Shown in pieces: positions 36,417-45,687 of a DNA stretch of 64,000 nt. A program made the position numbers and the translations under genes. Every line of letters begins with the position of its first letter. The stretch's first letter is position 1. The notes beneath the pieces are model-generated. The model saw only the letters and a program-made list of their open reading frames with translations. It made no database searches and had not been told where the DNA came from. The stretch is from CAVXHV01 sp963761445 (GTDB lineage: Bacteria; Planctomycetota; Planctomycetia; Isosphaerales; Isosphaeraceae): contig CAVXHV010000004.1 of NCBI GenBank assembly GCA_963761445.1, positions 4,318,269-4,382,268 on the forward strand, written 5' to 3'.

Positions 36417-37768
36417 GCCTCGGCGAGACGTTCGCCACAACATTCCACCACTTCTGGCCCGAGTTTAATCGGTGGCTGGATGGCGTGCCCGATACCCGGT
36501 TTTTGCCGCTGGTCATCTATCACAAACGATTCCTCATCTGGTGGGGGATCAGCCTGTATCTGTTTCAGCTCGGCAGTCGCAGGCAGTTGGATTTCGATCT
36601 CGATGACCGCGGCACCGAGGTCTTGAACAACTTCAACCGATTCGCTCAAACCGAGCAGGAGACCCGGCCGGTACACGACACCCTTGATCATTTCCTGGAA
36701 CACACTGGCGCTGCTCCTTTCGCCGAGTTGCGAACACACATGCTGCGTCGCCTCATTCGCATGAGGTCTTTGGACGCCGCTCGCTTGCAGGGGAGGTTCG
36801 TCGTGGCTCTCGATGCCACTGGTCATCTGGCTTTTCGGCGGCGGCATTGCCCGCATTGCTTGGTCTATCGTCACGCGACCCACACCGCTTACCTGCACCA
36901 GGTCCTGGAAGCCAAAATACTCGGACCGGCGGGTTTGACCCTGTCCATGGCCAGTGAGTTCATTGAAAACTCGGACAGCAACGCCGCCCTTTCCGGCGAG
37001 GCTCGTAAACAAGATTGCGAGCTCAAGGCGCTGACCCGTTTGCTTCCTCAACTTCGTCGTGGCTTCCCGCAACTACGCTCGTGCCTTTCCGGTGATAGTC
37101 TCTATGCGTGCGGCCGCACCCTGCAACTGGCCAAGGATTACCATTGCAACTACGTATTAACATTCAAGCCGGGCCATATGCCTGCCGTATGGAAGGACTT
37201 TCAGGCGCTATTGAAGCTCTGCCCCAGCAATGAACTGACATGCTCTACGCCCCAAGGTGTGCACCAGGTCTATCGCTGGGTTCACGGCTTGTCCTACCAG
37301 GATGACCAAGGCCGAACCTGGCACTTTAACGCGATCGAATGCACGGAAACGGTCGACGGCGAAATCACCGTATTCGCCTGGATCACGGACCTCAAGGTTG
37401 ACATCCGCACGGTAGAGGAGATTGCCACGAAAGGAGGACGACATCGCTGGCACATTGAGAACCAAGGATTCAATCGTCAGAAGAATAGCGGCCTGAACCT
37501 GGAACATGCTTTCAGCACCGACCCGGAAAGGCTCAAAGCCTACTATTACTTGCTGCAGATCGCTCACATCATCATGCAGGTCCTCGAGGTCGGCAGCTTG
37601 CTCCGCAATGCGGCGGCGGAGTTTGGGCGGACACCCATGCAGTTGTTCGGTAGCCTGAAGAACCTCGCCCGCCGCTTGTTGGAAGCCTTCCGATACATCG
37701 CCCTGAGCGACGAAGCGTTTGACCACTCCCGTGCCGGTCGCATTCAGATTCGTTTCGATACCTCCTAG
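36302..37768 (+). CDS. DDE transposase, IS4-like
   Basis: The DDE catalytic residues are visible: Asp in F-V-V-A-L-D-A-T-G-H-L, Asp in L-R-S-C-L-S-G-D-S-L-Y-A, and Glu in the YREK-like block H-R-W-H-I-E-N-Q-G-F-N-R-Q-K-N-S-G. The zinc-like C-P-H-C following the first Asp is usual for this IS group. Recognisable protein begins only near 36425 (GETFATTFHHFWPEF), and no ATG, GTG or TTG lies in frame after 36302 and before that point. So translation starts at ATG 36302 inside the DUF6788 gene, or arises by -1 frameshifting from it. The frame is otherwise intact. Confidence 0.85.
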   Translation: MDRRTSPTQSSAPGDLSTEPGTGSQPCPGTKTAKGPVVSLGETFATTFHHFWPEFNRWLDGVPDTRFLPLVIYHKRFLIWWGISLYLFQLGSRRQLDFDLDDRGTEVLNNFNRFAQTEQETRPVHDTLDHFLEHTGAAPFAELRTHMLRRLIRMRSLDAARLQGRFVVALDATGHLAFRRRHCPHCLVYRHATHTAYLHQVLEAKILGPAGLTLSMASEFIENSDSNAALSGEARKQDCELKALTRLLPQLRRGFPQLRSCLSGDSLYACGRTLQLAKDYHCNYVLTFKPGHMPAVWKDFQALLKLCPSNELTCSTPQGVHQVYRWVHGLSYQDDQGRTWHFNAIECTETVDGEITVFAWITDLKVDIRTVEEIATKGGRHRWHIENQGFNRQKNSGLNLEHAFSTDPERLKAYYYLLQIAHIIMQVLEVGSLLRNAAAEFGRTPMQLFGSLKNLARRLLEAFRYIALSDEAFDHSRAGRIQIRFDTS

Positions 37769-37917
37769 TCCAAGCGGAGCGTTTCTCGGGTCACCAGGTG
37801 CCGGCCGCCGCAGAAATCACAGGACATTCGCTCGCAGCGCTGCGCGAGCCCGCTACCCGTCCGCGCACCGTCGCCCGCTCAAGTCGACCCTTCGCGGCCG
37901 GAAAAACTCACGCAACA

Positions 37918-37943
37918 CGTATTCCTCACGGCTGGACACGGTT
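37918..37943 (+). repeat. Right terminal inverted repeat and target duplication of the insertion sequence
   Basis: CGTATTCCTCACGGCTG (37918-37934) is the right terminal repeat; GACACGGTT (37935-37943) exactly repeats the left flank. Confidence 0.88.
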
Positions 37944-38558
37944 GACTCGGCGTGACTTCACTTGTAGATTGCCGCAAAGATTCTTCTTTTCTTCTTTAAT
38001 CCTTCGTTGCAGCGCCGAGAATTGAGAAAACGCCCGGCGCAATTCCGTGCGTCGCACTGAACGATGCGATTGCGCGAGGTCTTTTGTCGATCTAACCGAA
38101 TTCGTTCAGTTCTCACTGGGAAAGATCGATTCGTAGCGTCGATAAAGGGGCAGTCATTTCGAGCGATGGTGCCAGGTGATGTCGTCCGGTCAGAACCTGG
38201 AACATCCGTACATTGTTCGTTCGACGGTAGTGTGGATCTGCGGGGGGCTCGACAAGTGATCAGACGGATAGTGGACCGTGGACGGCCCGACAAGCCATGT
38301 CCTCAGCCAGCGAAGAAGACGGCTCGCCAGCGAAAAAAGTCGAAAAAATGTTGAGCAGTGTTGCCGGCCATAAGTAGCGACGGCATCAAGTCCACGCAGT
38401 GTCACGCGGCCGACGCGACCGGCGTCGCGGCCGGTTTTTCGCCAAAATTCGGTTGGCGTGCTTCAGCCAGGCGATTATCTTGCGTACCGTTCAATCGCGT
38501 GTTGATCGCGCCCTGTGTCGCGGGTGTGCGAGTTGGCATCCCCAGGAGCACTGCCAAG
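37944..38558. other. No supportable gene
   Basis: A 96-codon plus-strand frame (38064-38354) ends in a Lys-rich tail (PAKKTARQRKKSKKC), and a 111-codon frame opposes it. Neither shows a motif. The AGGAG at 38543-38547 belongs to the ADP-ribosylglycohydrolase start. Confidence 0.3.
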
Positions 38559-39746
38559 ATGCCTCATCTGTTTCGGGTTGACCGGGTTCGTGGATGTTTG
38601 CTGGGTTTGGCTGTCGGGGACGCTCTGGGGGCCCCGCTCGAAGGGTTGAGCCCGCAGCAGATAAAAACACACTACGGCCGCGTCACCAATTACGTGGACG
38701 GCGTGGCGGCTTGGCGGCGGAAGCCCCATCGGTGGCGAATGCCCGGTCTGTATACAGACGATACCCAACAGGCCCTCGCTTTGTGTGAGGTGCTGCTGGA
38801 GTGCCGGCAAATCGACCAGGAACGGCTCGCCGATCTCTACCTGGGCTTGATGACGCCCAAAGGTCCGTTCTCGGGAGCACACCGGGGCATCGGCCGCAGT
38901 TTTCGCCAGGTCCTTTTATCCCTTGAGCAGGGCGTGCCGGCGCACCTGGCCGGCCAACCCACCGCGGGGATCGGGGCCGCGATGCGCATCGCACCGGTGG
39001 CTCTTTACTTCGGCGACGAGACTGGCCCTATGTTCGAGTCGGTGATGGCGGCAAGTCTGGTGACGCATCGCGACATTCGCAGCTTGAGCGGTGCGTTGGC
39101 GGTTGCACACGGCGTTCGCCGCCTCGCTTCGGGCGAGCCACGCGACGCCAGCCTCCTGTTCAGGGTCGCGGCCGACGTAGTCCGTGATGAAGCACGTATC
39201 GCCGCAGATTTTGGCGTGCAGGTTTTGAAATTCGACCGACACGCCGGTGGTGTCGCTCGGGCAATCGCTCACGCCGAGGGGCTGCTGGATCTGCCGCCGG
39301 AGCAGGCCTTGGCGTCACTCGTGATCGAAGCCAACCGCCACGGTGCGGAACCCGTGTGCCGCCGCGCGACGATGGGTTTCCCGCCCGCCTGCATCCCCAC
39401 CTGCTTCTACGTCTTGATGACGACCGGATCCTACGAAGAAGCTCTCACCGAAATCGTGAACCTCGGGGGTGATACCGACACATCCGCGGCGATTCTCGGG
39501 GCTCTCGCCGGCGCACACTACGGCGTCGACGCGATCCCCGAACGCTGGCTCGACAGCCTTCAAAACAATGAGGGCATCGATGCGTGGGCCATCGCCTTGG
39601 CCCATCGCTCGCGCCGAGGAATTCACATCCCCGATTTGATCAGCACCGAGCGGTGTTTGACGCAAAAGGAAGGCGAGAACTTTGAGGCGTTCGCGGCGGT
39701 CACAAGAACGGCGGATGATCGGGATTCCGATGACCACCTACTTTGA
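38559..39746 (+). CDS. ADP-ribosylglycohydrolase family protein
   Basis: ATG 38559 has AGGAG eleven bases upstream; an upstream in-frame extension lacks family character. The 395-residue protein starts R-V-R-G-C-L-L-G-L-A-V-G-D-A-L-G-A-P-L-E-G, then L-Y-T-D-D-T-Q-Q, the T-D-D-T metal-binding motif, H-R-G-I-G-R-S-F near 108, and the C-terminal metal site N-L-G-G-D-T-D-T-S-A-A-I-L-G-A-L-A-G-A. All conserved Mg-binding Asp residues are present, so catalysis is likely. These cytosolic enzymes remove ADP-ribose from proteins or cleave related N-glycosidic bonds. No ART partner is adjacent. Confidence 0.92.
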   Translation: MPHLFRVDRVRGCLLGLAVGDALGAPLEGLSPQQIKTHYGRVTNYVDGVAAWRRKPHRWRMPGLYTDDTQQALALCEVLLECRQIDQERLADLYLGLMTPKGPFSGAHRGIGRSFRQVLLSLEQGVPAHLAGQPTAGIGAAMRIAPVALYFGDETGPMFESVMAASLVTHRDIRSLSGALAVAHGVRRLASGEPRDASLLFRVAADVVRDEARIAADFGVQVLKFDRHAGGVARAIAHAEGLLDLPPEQALASLVIEANRHGAEPVCRRATMGFPPACIPTCFYVLMTTGSYEEALTEIVNLGGDTDTSAAILGALAGAHYGVDAIPERWLDSLQNNEGIDAWAIALAHRSRRGIHIPDLISTERCLTQKEGENFEAFAAVTRTADDRDSDDHLL

Positions 39747-40055
39747 GCCCGAGCGCCCAGTCACTGGCCGTCACTGACCATCGCACGCGCGAAACGTACG
39801 CCCCGTGCTCAAGCGGATCGTCTCCCGTCTGCCCCTTGCGTTCCCGCACGCCATTGACAACGCCTGCCGTCCCCTTTCCCGGATGACGACGCGCGGGTAA
39901 AATGTAAAGACGAATATCGGTTGTGTGGATGCGCCCGGCGGCGAACGCGCGAGAGGCTGATCCGCGCCGGGCCTCGCACCAAATGGTCCCCTAATGGCAG
40001 CCCAGAACCCACCCCTTCTCCCCGTTCGGCGGCAGTTCTGGGAGACCACTCGGCA
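39747..40055. other. Intergenic, no gene seen
   Basis: Short opposing frames only; no motif, repeat or hairpin that I can support. Confidence 0.35.
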
Positions 40056-40580
40056 ATGAGTCGGATCAACGGCGACCAGATCCGGAAGAAGCTTGACGAA
40101 GCCGAGGGCTACTTGATGCTCGACCTCGCCAGGCGGGCACTTGAAATCCTCGAGAGCCAGCAGGATTGGTTGAGTATGCAGTTCGAGGCCAGCCTGCTCA
40201 AAGGAGAAGCTCTACGCAGCCTCAACCGATACCGGGATGCGCTACGACCGCTTGAAATCGCCGCGGCCCTTCGACCCGGTGACTCGCGCGTGGCGCTGGC
40301 CCTGGGTTGGTGCTTCAAGCGGACAAATCGTCTTGCCCAGGCGATCGATTCCCTCGAACGCGCTCTCAGGGAACACCCCGATGAGGCGTTGTTGCACTAT
40401 AACCTGGCGTGCTACTGGAGCTTGGCTGCTAACGGACCCAAAGCACTCGGCGAATTGTCCGCAGCACTTGACCTCGACCCCGACCTCCGAACGTTAATCA
40501 CGCACGAGTCGGATTTCGATGGCCTACGAGGCAACCCAGACTTCGAGCGCCTCATATCAGGGCGTGCGGCGCAGACCTAG
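40056..40580 (+). CDS. TPR repeat protein
   Basis: The 174-residue soluble protein has three to four TPR-like helix pairs. Examples are L-K-G-E-A-L-R-S-L-N-R-Y-R-D-A-L-R-P-L-E-I-A-A-A-L-R-P-G, V-A-L-A-L-G-W-C-F-K-R-T-N-R-L-A-Q-A-I-D-S-L-E-R-A-L-R-E-H-P-D, and L-H-Y-N-L-A-C-Y-W-S-L-A-A-N-G-P-K-A-L-G-E-L-S-A-A-L-D-L-D-P. The ending D-F-D-G-L-R-G-N-P-D-F-E-R-L is the usual cap. It would act as a protein-binding scaffold. The frame is open back to 39921 but the conserved part starts here. Confidence 0.85.
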   Translation: MSRINGDQIRKKLDEAEGYLMLDLARRALEILESQQDWLSMQFEASLLKGEALRSLNRYRDALRPLEIAAALRPGDSRVALALGWCFKRTNRLAQAIDSLERALREHPDEALLHYNLACYWSLAANGPKALGELSAALDLDPDLRTLITHESDFDGLRGNPDFERLISGRAAQT

Positions 40581-40727
40581 CCTATCCATACGCCTACTTC
40601 AAGGATGGGTCGCAGTGCTTCGGCCAAACCGCAAAAGTCTGAACGCCCCGTGGCCTGCACGCGTCTGGTGCCCGTTCACTCTCAATTCCGGCCACCTTCA
40701 AGCCTCAGGCGGCCGAAACCTCCCGAC

Positions 40728-41057
40728 TCAGGATTCATCGAGTATTCGCTGCGTGATCTCTCGTTCGCAGATCTTGCACCACTTCCATCGCTTGGTGCCG
40801 ATCAAGCCGTCCAGGTGCTCGATGGCGACCCGTACCGACTTGAACCAGATCTTCGTCTCGTTCTCGCCCACTCTCTCCAGCTTGCTGCATCGAGCGAAGT
40901 GCAGCAGATTGAGTGGCGCACGTGAGCTGCGGGGCTTACCGTTGGATTCCGGAACCGCGCCATGAAAGATAAACCCGATCGCCTCCAATCGCGTCTCGGA
41001 GAACTCTTCGGAAGATTCCAGGGCACGAACCGCTGGTAACTTTTGTTGAGTCAGCAT
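40728..41057 (-). CDS. Hypothetical protein, 109 aa
   Basis: The frame from ATG 41057 has even codon use and balanced composition (C-S-K-L-E-R-V-G-E-N-E-T-K-I-W-F-K-S-V-R-V-A-I-E-H-L, then K-W-C-K-I-C-E-R-E-I), unlike shadow frames nearby. A CxxC pair lies near the C-terminus. No family recognised. Its start overlaps the end of the next small frame upstream (41051-41218). Confidence 0.35.
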   Translation of the reverse strand: MLTQQKLPAVRALESSEEFSETRLEAIGFIFHGAVPESNGKPRSSRAPLNLLHFARCSKLERVGENETKIWFKSVRVAIEHLDGLIGTKRWKWCKICEREITQRILDES

Positions 41058-41218
41058 GTATGGTTCCCGAATCCACCCAGTTCCTCGATTTCAAGCATAA
41101 AAGATAATTTAACCAAACGGTCTGACGACTGCAAGGTGAAGACGCCGAGAAGTGCCTGCAGCTTATCGAACTCGCGAAGTATATCCTGTTGCGACAACAT
41201 TCTAGAGATTCTTAGCAT
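41051..41218 (-). CDS. Hypothetical small protein
   Basis: It starts at ATG 41218 or 41200 and encodes about 50 residues (MLSQQDILREFDKLQALLGV and onward), helical, with lower GC than the surroundings. It overlaps the following 109-residue frame by seven bases, a layout seen in small two-gene modules. Its upstream end faces the divergent ABC1-kinase gene. It might form one gene with its neighbour through a frameshift. Confidence 0.3.
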   Translation of the reverse strand: MLRISRMLSQQDILREFDKLQALLGVFTLQSSDRLVKLSFMLEIEELGGFGNHTC

Positions 41219-41248
41219 GCACCGACCTCGGAAGGAAAGGCGGCCCAT

Positions 41249-42895
41249 GTGATCCCCGAGACTGTCAGCCATCTCCGAGATATTCCGCGCTATGGTCAAA
41301 TCCTCACGACGTTGGTTCGGTACGGATACCAGGATGTCGTAACAGCGCTTCATCTGGAGGGAATCGCCCGGCCGATCGAGCGAGTCGCGCTGGGCAACGC
41401 GCTACCGCAACACGATCGTCCGCACCGGCTCCGTCTGGTCTGCGAGGATCTCGGGCCTACTTTCGTGAAGCTCGGGCAATTGCTGAGCACGAGGCCCGAC
41501 CTGCTACCTGAAGCGTACACGAGCGAGCTCGCCTTCCTGCGCGATGACGTCAGAACTTTCCCGTTCGGCCAGGTCGAATCCATTCTCCGTGACGAATACG
41601 GCCAATCGCCCGGGCAAATCTTCGCCTCCCTCGACGAAAAGCCAGTGGCCTCCGCGTCGATCTCGCAAGTACACCGGGCGGTCCTGCACGATGGCCGCGT
41701 GGTCGCGCTGAAAGTGCAGCGGCCTGATATCGCCAAGGTCGTGCAGGCCGATCTCGACATCATCAAGAACCTCGCCCATCTCGTCGAGCGTCGAATCCCT
41801 AACCTCGCCGTCTACCGGCCTCTGGCCCTGGCTCGCGAATTCGAGCGCACCATCAAGCGTGAGCTCGATTTCTCCCGCGAACGACGCACGATCGAGCGCT
41901 GCCGGCTCCAGTTCGGCGACGACTGCTCCGTACACATTCCTCTGACTTTTCCCGATCTGTCCACCACTCGCGTGCTGGCCATGGAGTTTGTCGAGGGCGT
42001 GCCAATCAACGATCTCGACGGCATCCGCCTCATGGGATCCACTCCCGAAAAAATCGCCACGGCCGGCGCGCGCCTCCTGCTCAAACAGATATTCGAGTTC
42101 GGCTTTTTCCATGGTGACCCCCATCCAGGCAATCTCCGAGTGTTGCCGTCAGGTCTCATCGTCCCACTCGATTACGGTGTCTTCGGACATCTCGATATCA
42201 GAACGCGAGAGCGGATCGCCGGCCTGTTAAGCGGCCTCTTATCCCAAGACGCCGACCGTGTCATCCGGGCCCTCGAGTCACTCGAGATCCGCCGCGAACA
42301 CACCGACGCCCGCGGCTTCCGGCGCGATGTCGCCGAGCTCGTCACTGCATACTCCGACTTGAGCCTCGACTCCATCGACCTCGGTGTTCTGCTCCGCGAC
42401 TTGACCGGCATCATCCGTACCCACCGTCTCTCGATCCCACCTGACCTGATTCTCTTGATCCGCGCGCTCGTCACGATCGAGTCAGTCGGCCGCGGCCTCG
42501 ACCCGCATTTTGACATCGCGGCCCTGCTTCATCCCTTCCTTCGCGACGAAATGCGCCGAAGATTCAAGCCTGACCGCATCTTGAGTCAAACCGTCCGAAC
42601 ATCCGAAGACATTCAGCGCATCGCCACCCTGATTCCCGATTTGCTCAGCCAATCGCTCGAGTCGATCAAGCGCGGCGAGCTGCGCGTCGTGTTCGACTTG
42701 CAAGGCTTCGAGCGAATGGTCCGGCAGTTGACGCGCGCCAGCAACAGCTTGACGCTCGGCATCGTGATCGCAGGCCTGTTCGTGTCCTCTTCGTTGTTAT
42801 TCCGCGTTGGACAAACCACGCTCGCTTACCTGGGGTTCGCGCTGGCCGTCACTCTCGGCGCGGCTCTGGGCTGGAACATGACGCGTGGCTCCTGA
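41249..42895 (+). CDS. ABC1/UbiB-family atypical kinase
   Basis: GTG 41249 has GGAAGG upstream. The 548-residue protein has the family-defining K-L-G-Q motif (L-G-P-T-F-V-K-L-G-Q-L-L-S-T-R-P-D), the Ala-rich nucleotide loop (V-A-S-A-S-I-S-Q-V-H-R-A), the ATP Lys in V-V-A-L-K-V-Q-R-P, the catalytic loop F-F-H-G-D-P-H-P-G-N, and P-L-D-Y-G-V-F-G-H (DYG for the usual DFG). Two membrane helices close the C-terminus (about 490-540). UbiB/COQ8-type proteins support isoprenoid quinone synthesis and lipid handling, probably as membrane-bound ATPases. It converges with the LptG-like gene. Confidence 0.93.
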   Translation: MIPETVSHLRDIPRYGQILTTLVRYGYQDVVTALHLEGIARPIERVALGNALPQHDRPHRLRLVCEDLGPTFVKLGQLLSTRPDLLPEAYTSELAFLRDDVRTFPFGQVESILRDEYGQSPGQIFASLDEKPVASASISQVHRAVLHDGRVVALKVQRPDIAKVVQADLDIIKNLAHLVERRIPNLAVYRPLALAREFERTIKRELDFSRERRTIERCRLQFGDDCSVHIPLTFPDLSTTRVLAMEFVEGVPINDLDGIRLMGSTPEKIATAGARLLLKQIFEFGFFHGDPHPGNLRVLPSGLIVPLDYGVFGHLDIRTRERIAGLLSGLLSQDADRVIRALESLEIRREHTDARGFRRDVAELVTAYSDLSLDSIDLGVLLRDLTGIIRTHRLSIPPDLILLIRALVTIESVGRGLDPHFDIAALLHPFLRDEMRRRFKPDRILSQTVRTSEDIQRIATLIPDLLSQSLESIKRGELRVVFDLQGFERMVRQLTRASNSLTLGIVIAGLFVSSSLLFRVGQTTLAYLGFALAVTLGAALGWNMTRGS

Positions 42896-42951
42896 GCATG
42901 CTCTCAAACTCACGGCACCCGCGCCGACCGAAACACCCACAAACGTGTCTC

Positions 42952-44297
42952 TCAAGTGCGGATCTGGTCCCACCGGAGCCGGGCGAATGTCCCGAAAACA
43001 ATAAGCGGAAGCCACGCCGCCAAGGGCGGCGATACCAGCTTGAAGCCTCCCAGGTACTGGCAGAAAATGATGCCCCCATAGAACATCGCCGAGTTCCCCA
43101 ACGCGAAACCCAGGTTGATAAACGTGTTGCGGCCGAAACCGCCCAGCACCAGCGGCAGGCTCATGCACAACAGAGTCATTGCCAGAACCGGTCGTAAAAG
43201 GCGCACGTGCACGAACATCGCCACGTCGTTGCGCTCCGACCCTTCTTCCGTCGACGGGTCAGTCAGGCCCTGCAACAAGTCCCGCGTCGTCGCAAACTGA
43301 TACCAGTTCGTTTTCCGCGTCATGGCCTGGAAGCTCAGGCTTGTCTTCACGAAATAATCGCCTCGGCCGACGTCCGTTTTGCGGTCGAGCATGGCGTAAA
43401 TCTTTGAAAACGCCACGGTTGCCGGCAAAGGTAACGCCGGAAACGCGGTGAAGCACGCGATTTCTGAGTGAGGCCGGAAGATTCGATCGACCGGAAGCTC
43501 CACTCCAGGCGCGGCCCTCGCAGCGGCTTTCGTTTGCGCTTCGATCTTGCTCGGTGGAACGTACTCCTTCGGAAAGCCCTTCATGTCGTCGACCAAGCTG
43601 AGCACCTTGATGCTGTCGGCGAGCAGCTCTTCTTCCAGCACCGGCCGGACTGTCGCGTTGCGAACGAGCCACCCGCCTTTCAACGGCGCAGTCGGGTGAT
43701 CCGGCGGAATATACGTCGCCTGCACGCCTTTGACGTCTCGAATCGAGCCGAACGACGCTCTTGGGGATGATTGCCCAGAACGGGAACAGCGTCTTGCTGG
43801 CTCGGTCGGCGTCAACCCCGTGAATGTAGATGCCCTTCCCATCCAACCGCCCGGTGACGTGCACAGTGGCGCTCACCGTCGTCGTCGTGCGTTTTCGCCA
43901 GCTCCTCGGCGAATCTCGGCATGACGATTTCCTGGTTGGCAACCGTGATCGCTCCCACAATCAACGACGAGATCAACACCGGACGGATCGCCCGATGCGT
44001 ACTGATCCCCGCCGCCAGCATCGCGAGCTGCTCGTTGTTGCGCTGCATGCACGTGACCGTGAAGATGGCTGCCATCATCCCGATCACGCCGCTTAACTGG
44101 TCGAAGAACCCGCTCTGATGAATGAGATAGTACCGGCCCATCACCAGCATCATCTCGACCACGCCTTCCGCCCGCTTGGAAAACTCATCCAGATTCGAAA
44201 ATGCATCGATCACAATATAAAGGCCCACGAGCGACACGTAGCAGATCACGTACGCTTTCAGGAATGCCCAGTAACGTTGCTTGTCGAGAATCCGCAC
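42952..44297 (-). CDS. LptF/LptG-family permease 2 (two frameshifts)
   Basis: The gene opens at ATG 44297 with the YjgP/YjgQ N-terminus: M-R-I-L-D-K-Q-R-Y-W-A-F-L-K-A-Y, helices to residue 35, then S-G-V-I-G-M-M-A-A-I-F-T-V and A-A-G-I-S-T-H-R-A-I-R-P-V-L-I-S-S-L. A shift near 43880 gives G-K-G-I-Y-I-H-G-V-D, a periplasmic strand of the family. A shift near 43765 gives S-F-G-S-I-R-D-V-K-G-V-Q-A-T-Y and the final three helices to 42952. About 448 residues when joined. LptF and LptG form the inner-membrane part of the lipopolysaccharide exporter; a second member lies 33 bases upstream. No LptB ATPase is nearby. Confidence 0.8.
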
Positions 44298-44330
44298 GCT
44301 TGGTCCTCCAGCCCGGCCTCACCCGGGCCC

Positions 44331-45593
44331 TCACCTGCCGATTCGATCCCCACGCCCGCCCCTACAGAGTGCCTGCCCGGCCATCCTCAATGCTTCCAGA
44401 CCGATGGCAAGCACAAATGCAGCTCCGGCAAGAAGAAGAAGGTTTCCCAGCCACAACGACATATACGGCGCGAGCTGGCCTTCCTTGCTCATGTTCACTC
44501 CGCCCAGCATCAGCGGGTAGTAAATCGCGATGATCGGCAGGAAGCATGTCATGAACGCGCTCAAGAAGTCGCGCCGCGCAAATCGAATCCCGATCGGTGC
44601 ACCCACCATCACGAACAGCAAGCTCCCGAACGCCATCGATACTCGCAGATGCCACTCCGTATTCAGCTCGTTGCAGCCTCTGACCCAGTCCCCGTGGTCT
44701 CGAAATACCTGATGGACGTCTGCCCAGTTGATGCGATCGATCCGGCCGGTCGCGAACGCGAATGCGTCCTTGATGGCTTCCCGTTTCCGCGCCGTCGCTA
44801 GCAACAGACGATTCTTGGCCAGCTCGGCCGCGATTTCCGCGTTCGTTCGTTCCTGGGTCTTGATTTCCATGTTGAATTTGCTGTCCGGCGGAATCGAGAA
44901 CGGCAGCTCGTTATCGTTGATCAAAAAGACGTCGACATCCTGCCGCCAATCGCTGAATTTCCGCGTCCTCGAGATACACCCGCACCAGATTCTCGTGCAG
45001 GAAGAAATGCAGCTCGGCCGTCCGCGCCTGGATGATCGCGTCGTATTCATTGCTGCTCCCCTTGACCTTGTGCTTGAACGTGGGGTCGATCATCTTCGAG
45101 CCCTGAACGTCTCGGACCTTGATCAAGAACGGCCACTTGGGATGGTTGAATTCGCGGTCCCGCGCCAGCAGCTTGTAAAACATATCCTCCAGATCTTTGA
45201 ACAGAACCATTTTCGCGTTGTGAGTGCATGCGCGGAATCCAGCCCGAGCTTGCGTACAGGAGCCACCCCGACAGCACGATGCCCAGGAAGACCGTCGGCC
45301 AGAGCACCGTCCAGACGCTCAATCCCGCACTTTTGACCGCGATGATCTCGTTATCACCCGCCAGCCGGCCGTAGACGACCGTCGCCGCAAACAGGAGAGA
45401 GACCGGAATCGTGTAAGGAAGCGTGCTCGGAATGACAAAAGGCACAAGATGGGCGACGTCCGCCGGGAGACAGACCAATGTCTCTGGCCTGCGCAGCCAC
45501 CATGAACAGCACGAAGATCGCCGTCATAGTCAAGACTGCCAGGCCGAACGACCGTACAACCTCGCCAATCACGTAGCGCTGGAGAATTCCCAA
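44331..45593 (-). CDS. LptF/LptG-family permease 1 (about three frameshifts)
   Basis: ATG 45593 begins M-G-I-L-Q-R-Y-V-I-G-E-V-V-R-S-F, the first LptF/G helix. Successive frames then give F-V-I-P-S-T-L-P-Y-T-I-P-V-S-L-L-F-A-A-T-V-V-Y-G-R-L-A-G-D-N-E-I (the highly conserved second block), a periplasmic jellyroll-like part (V-L-F-K-D-L-E-D-M-F-Y) and a C-terminal domain with T-E-W-H-L-R-V-S-M-A-F-G-S-L-L-F-V-M-V-G-A-P-I-G. Shifts lie near 45480, 45200 and 45000. Joined length is about 420 residues. With its neighbour it makes an LptFG pair. Confidence 0.8.
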
Positions 45594-45687
45594 CTCGACG
45601 GCCTCCTGTCTTCGCTTCCTTGCCGCAGGCCAGCACCCTCGATCTTGATCGTTGCCGGACGCGCATCCCCGCTCGGGCTAGAGATCG

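Larger units (their letters stand above)
35888..37934 (+). mobile_element. Complete IS4-like insertion sequence, 2,047 bp, with 9-bp target duplication
   Basis: The element is bounded by 17-bp imperfect terminal inverted repeats (14/17) and flanked by an exact 9-bp direct repeat, GACACGGTT, at 35879-35887 and 37935-37943. It holds two overlapping genes, a DUF6788-type small protein and a DDE transposase. A 9-bp duplication suits IS4-related transposases such as IS10/IS50. The intact ends and exact duplication show a recent insertion into the spacer downstream of DUF2617. I cannot assign an ISfinder name. Confidence 0.9.
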
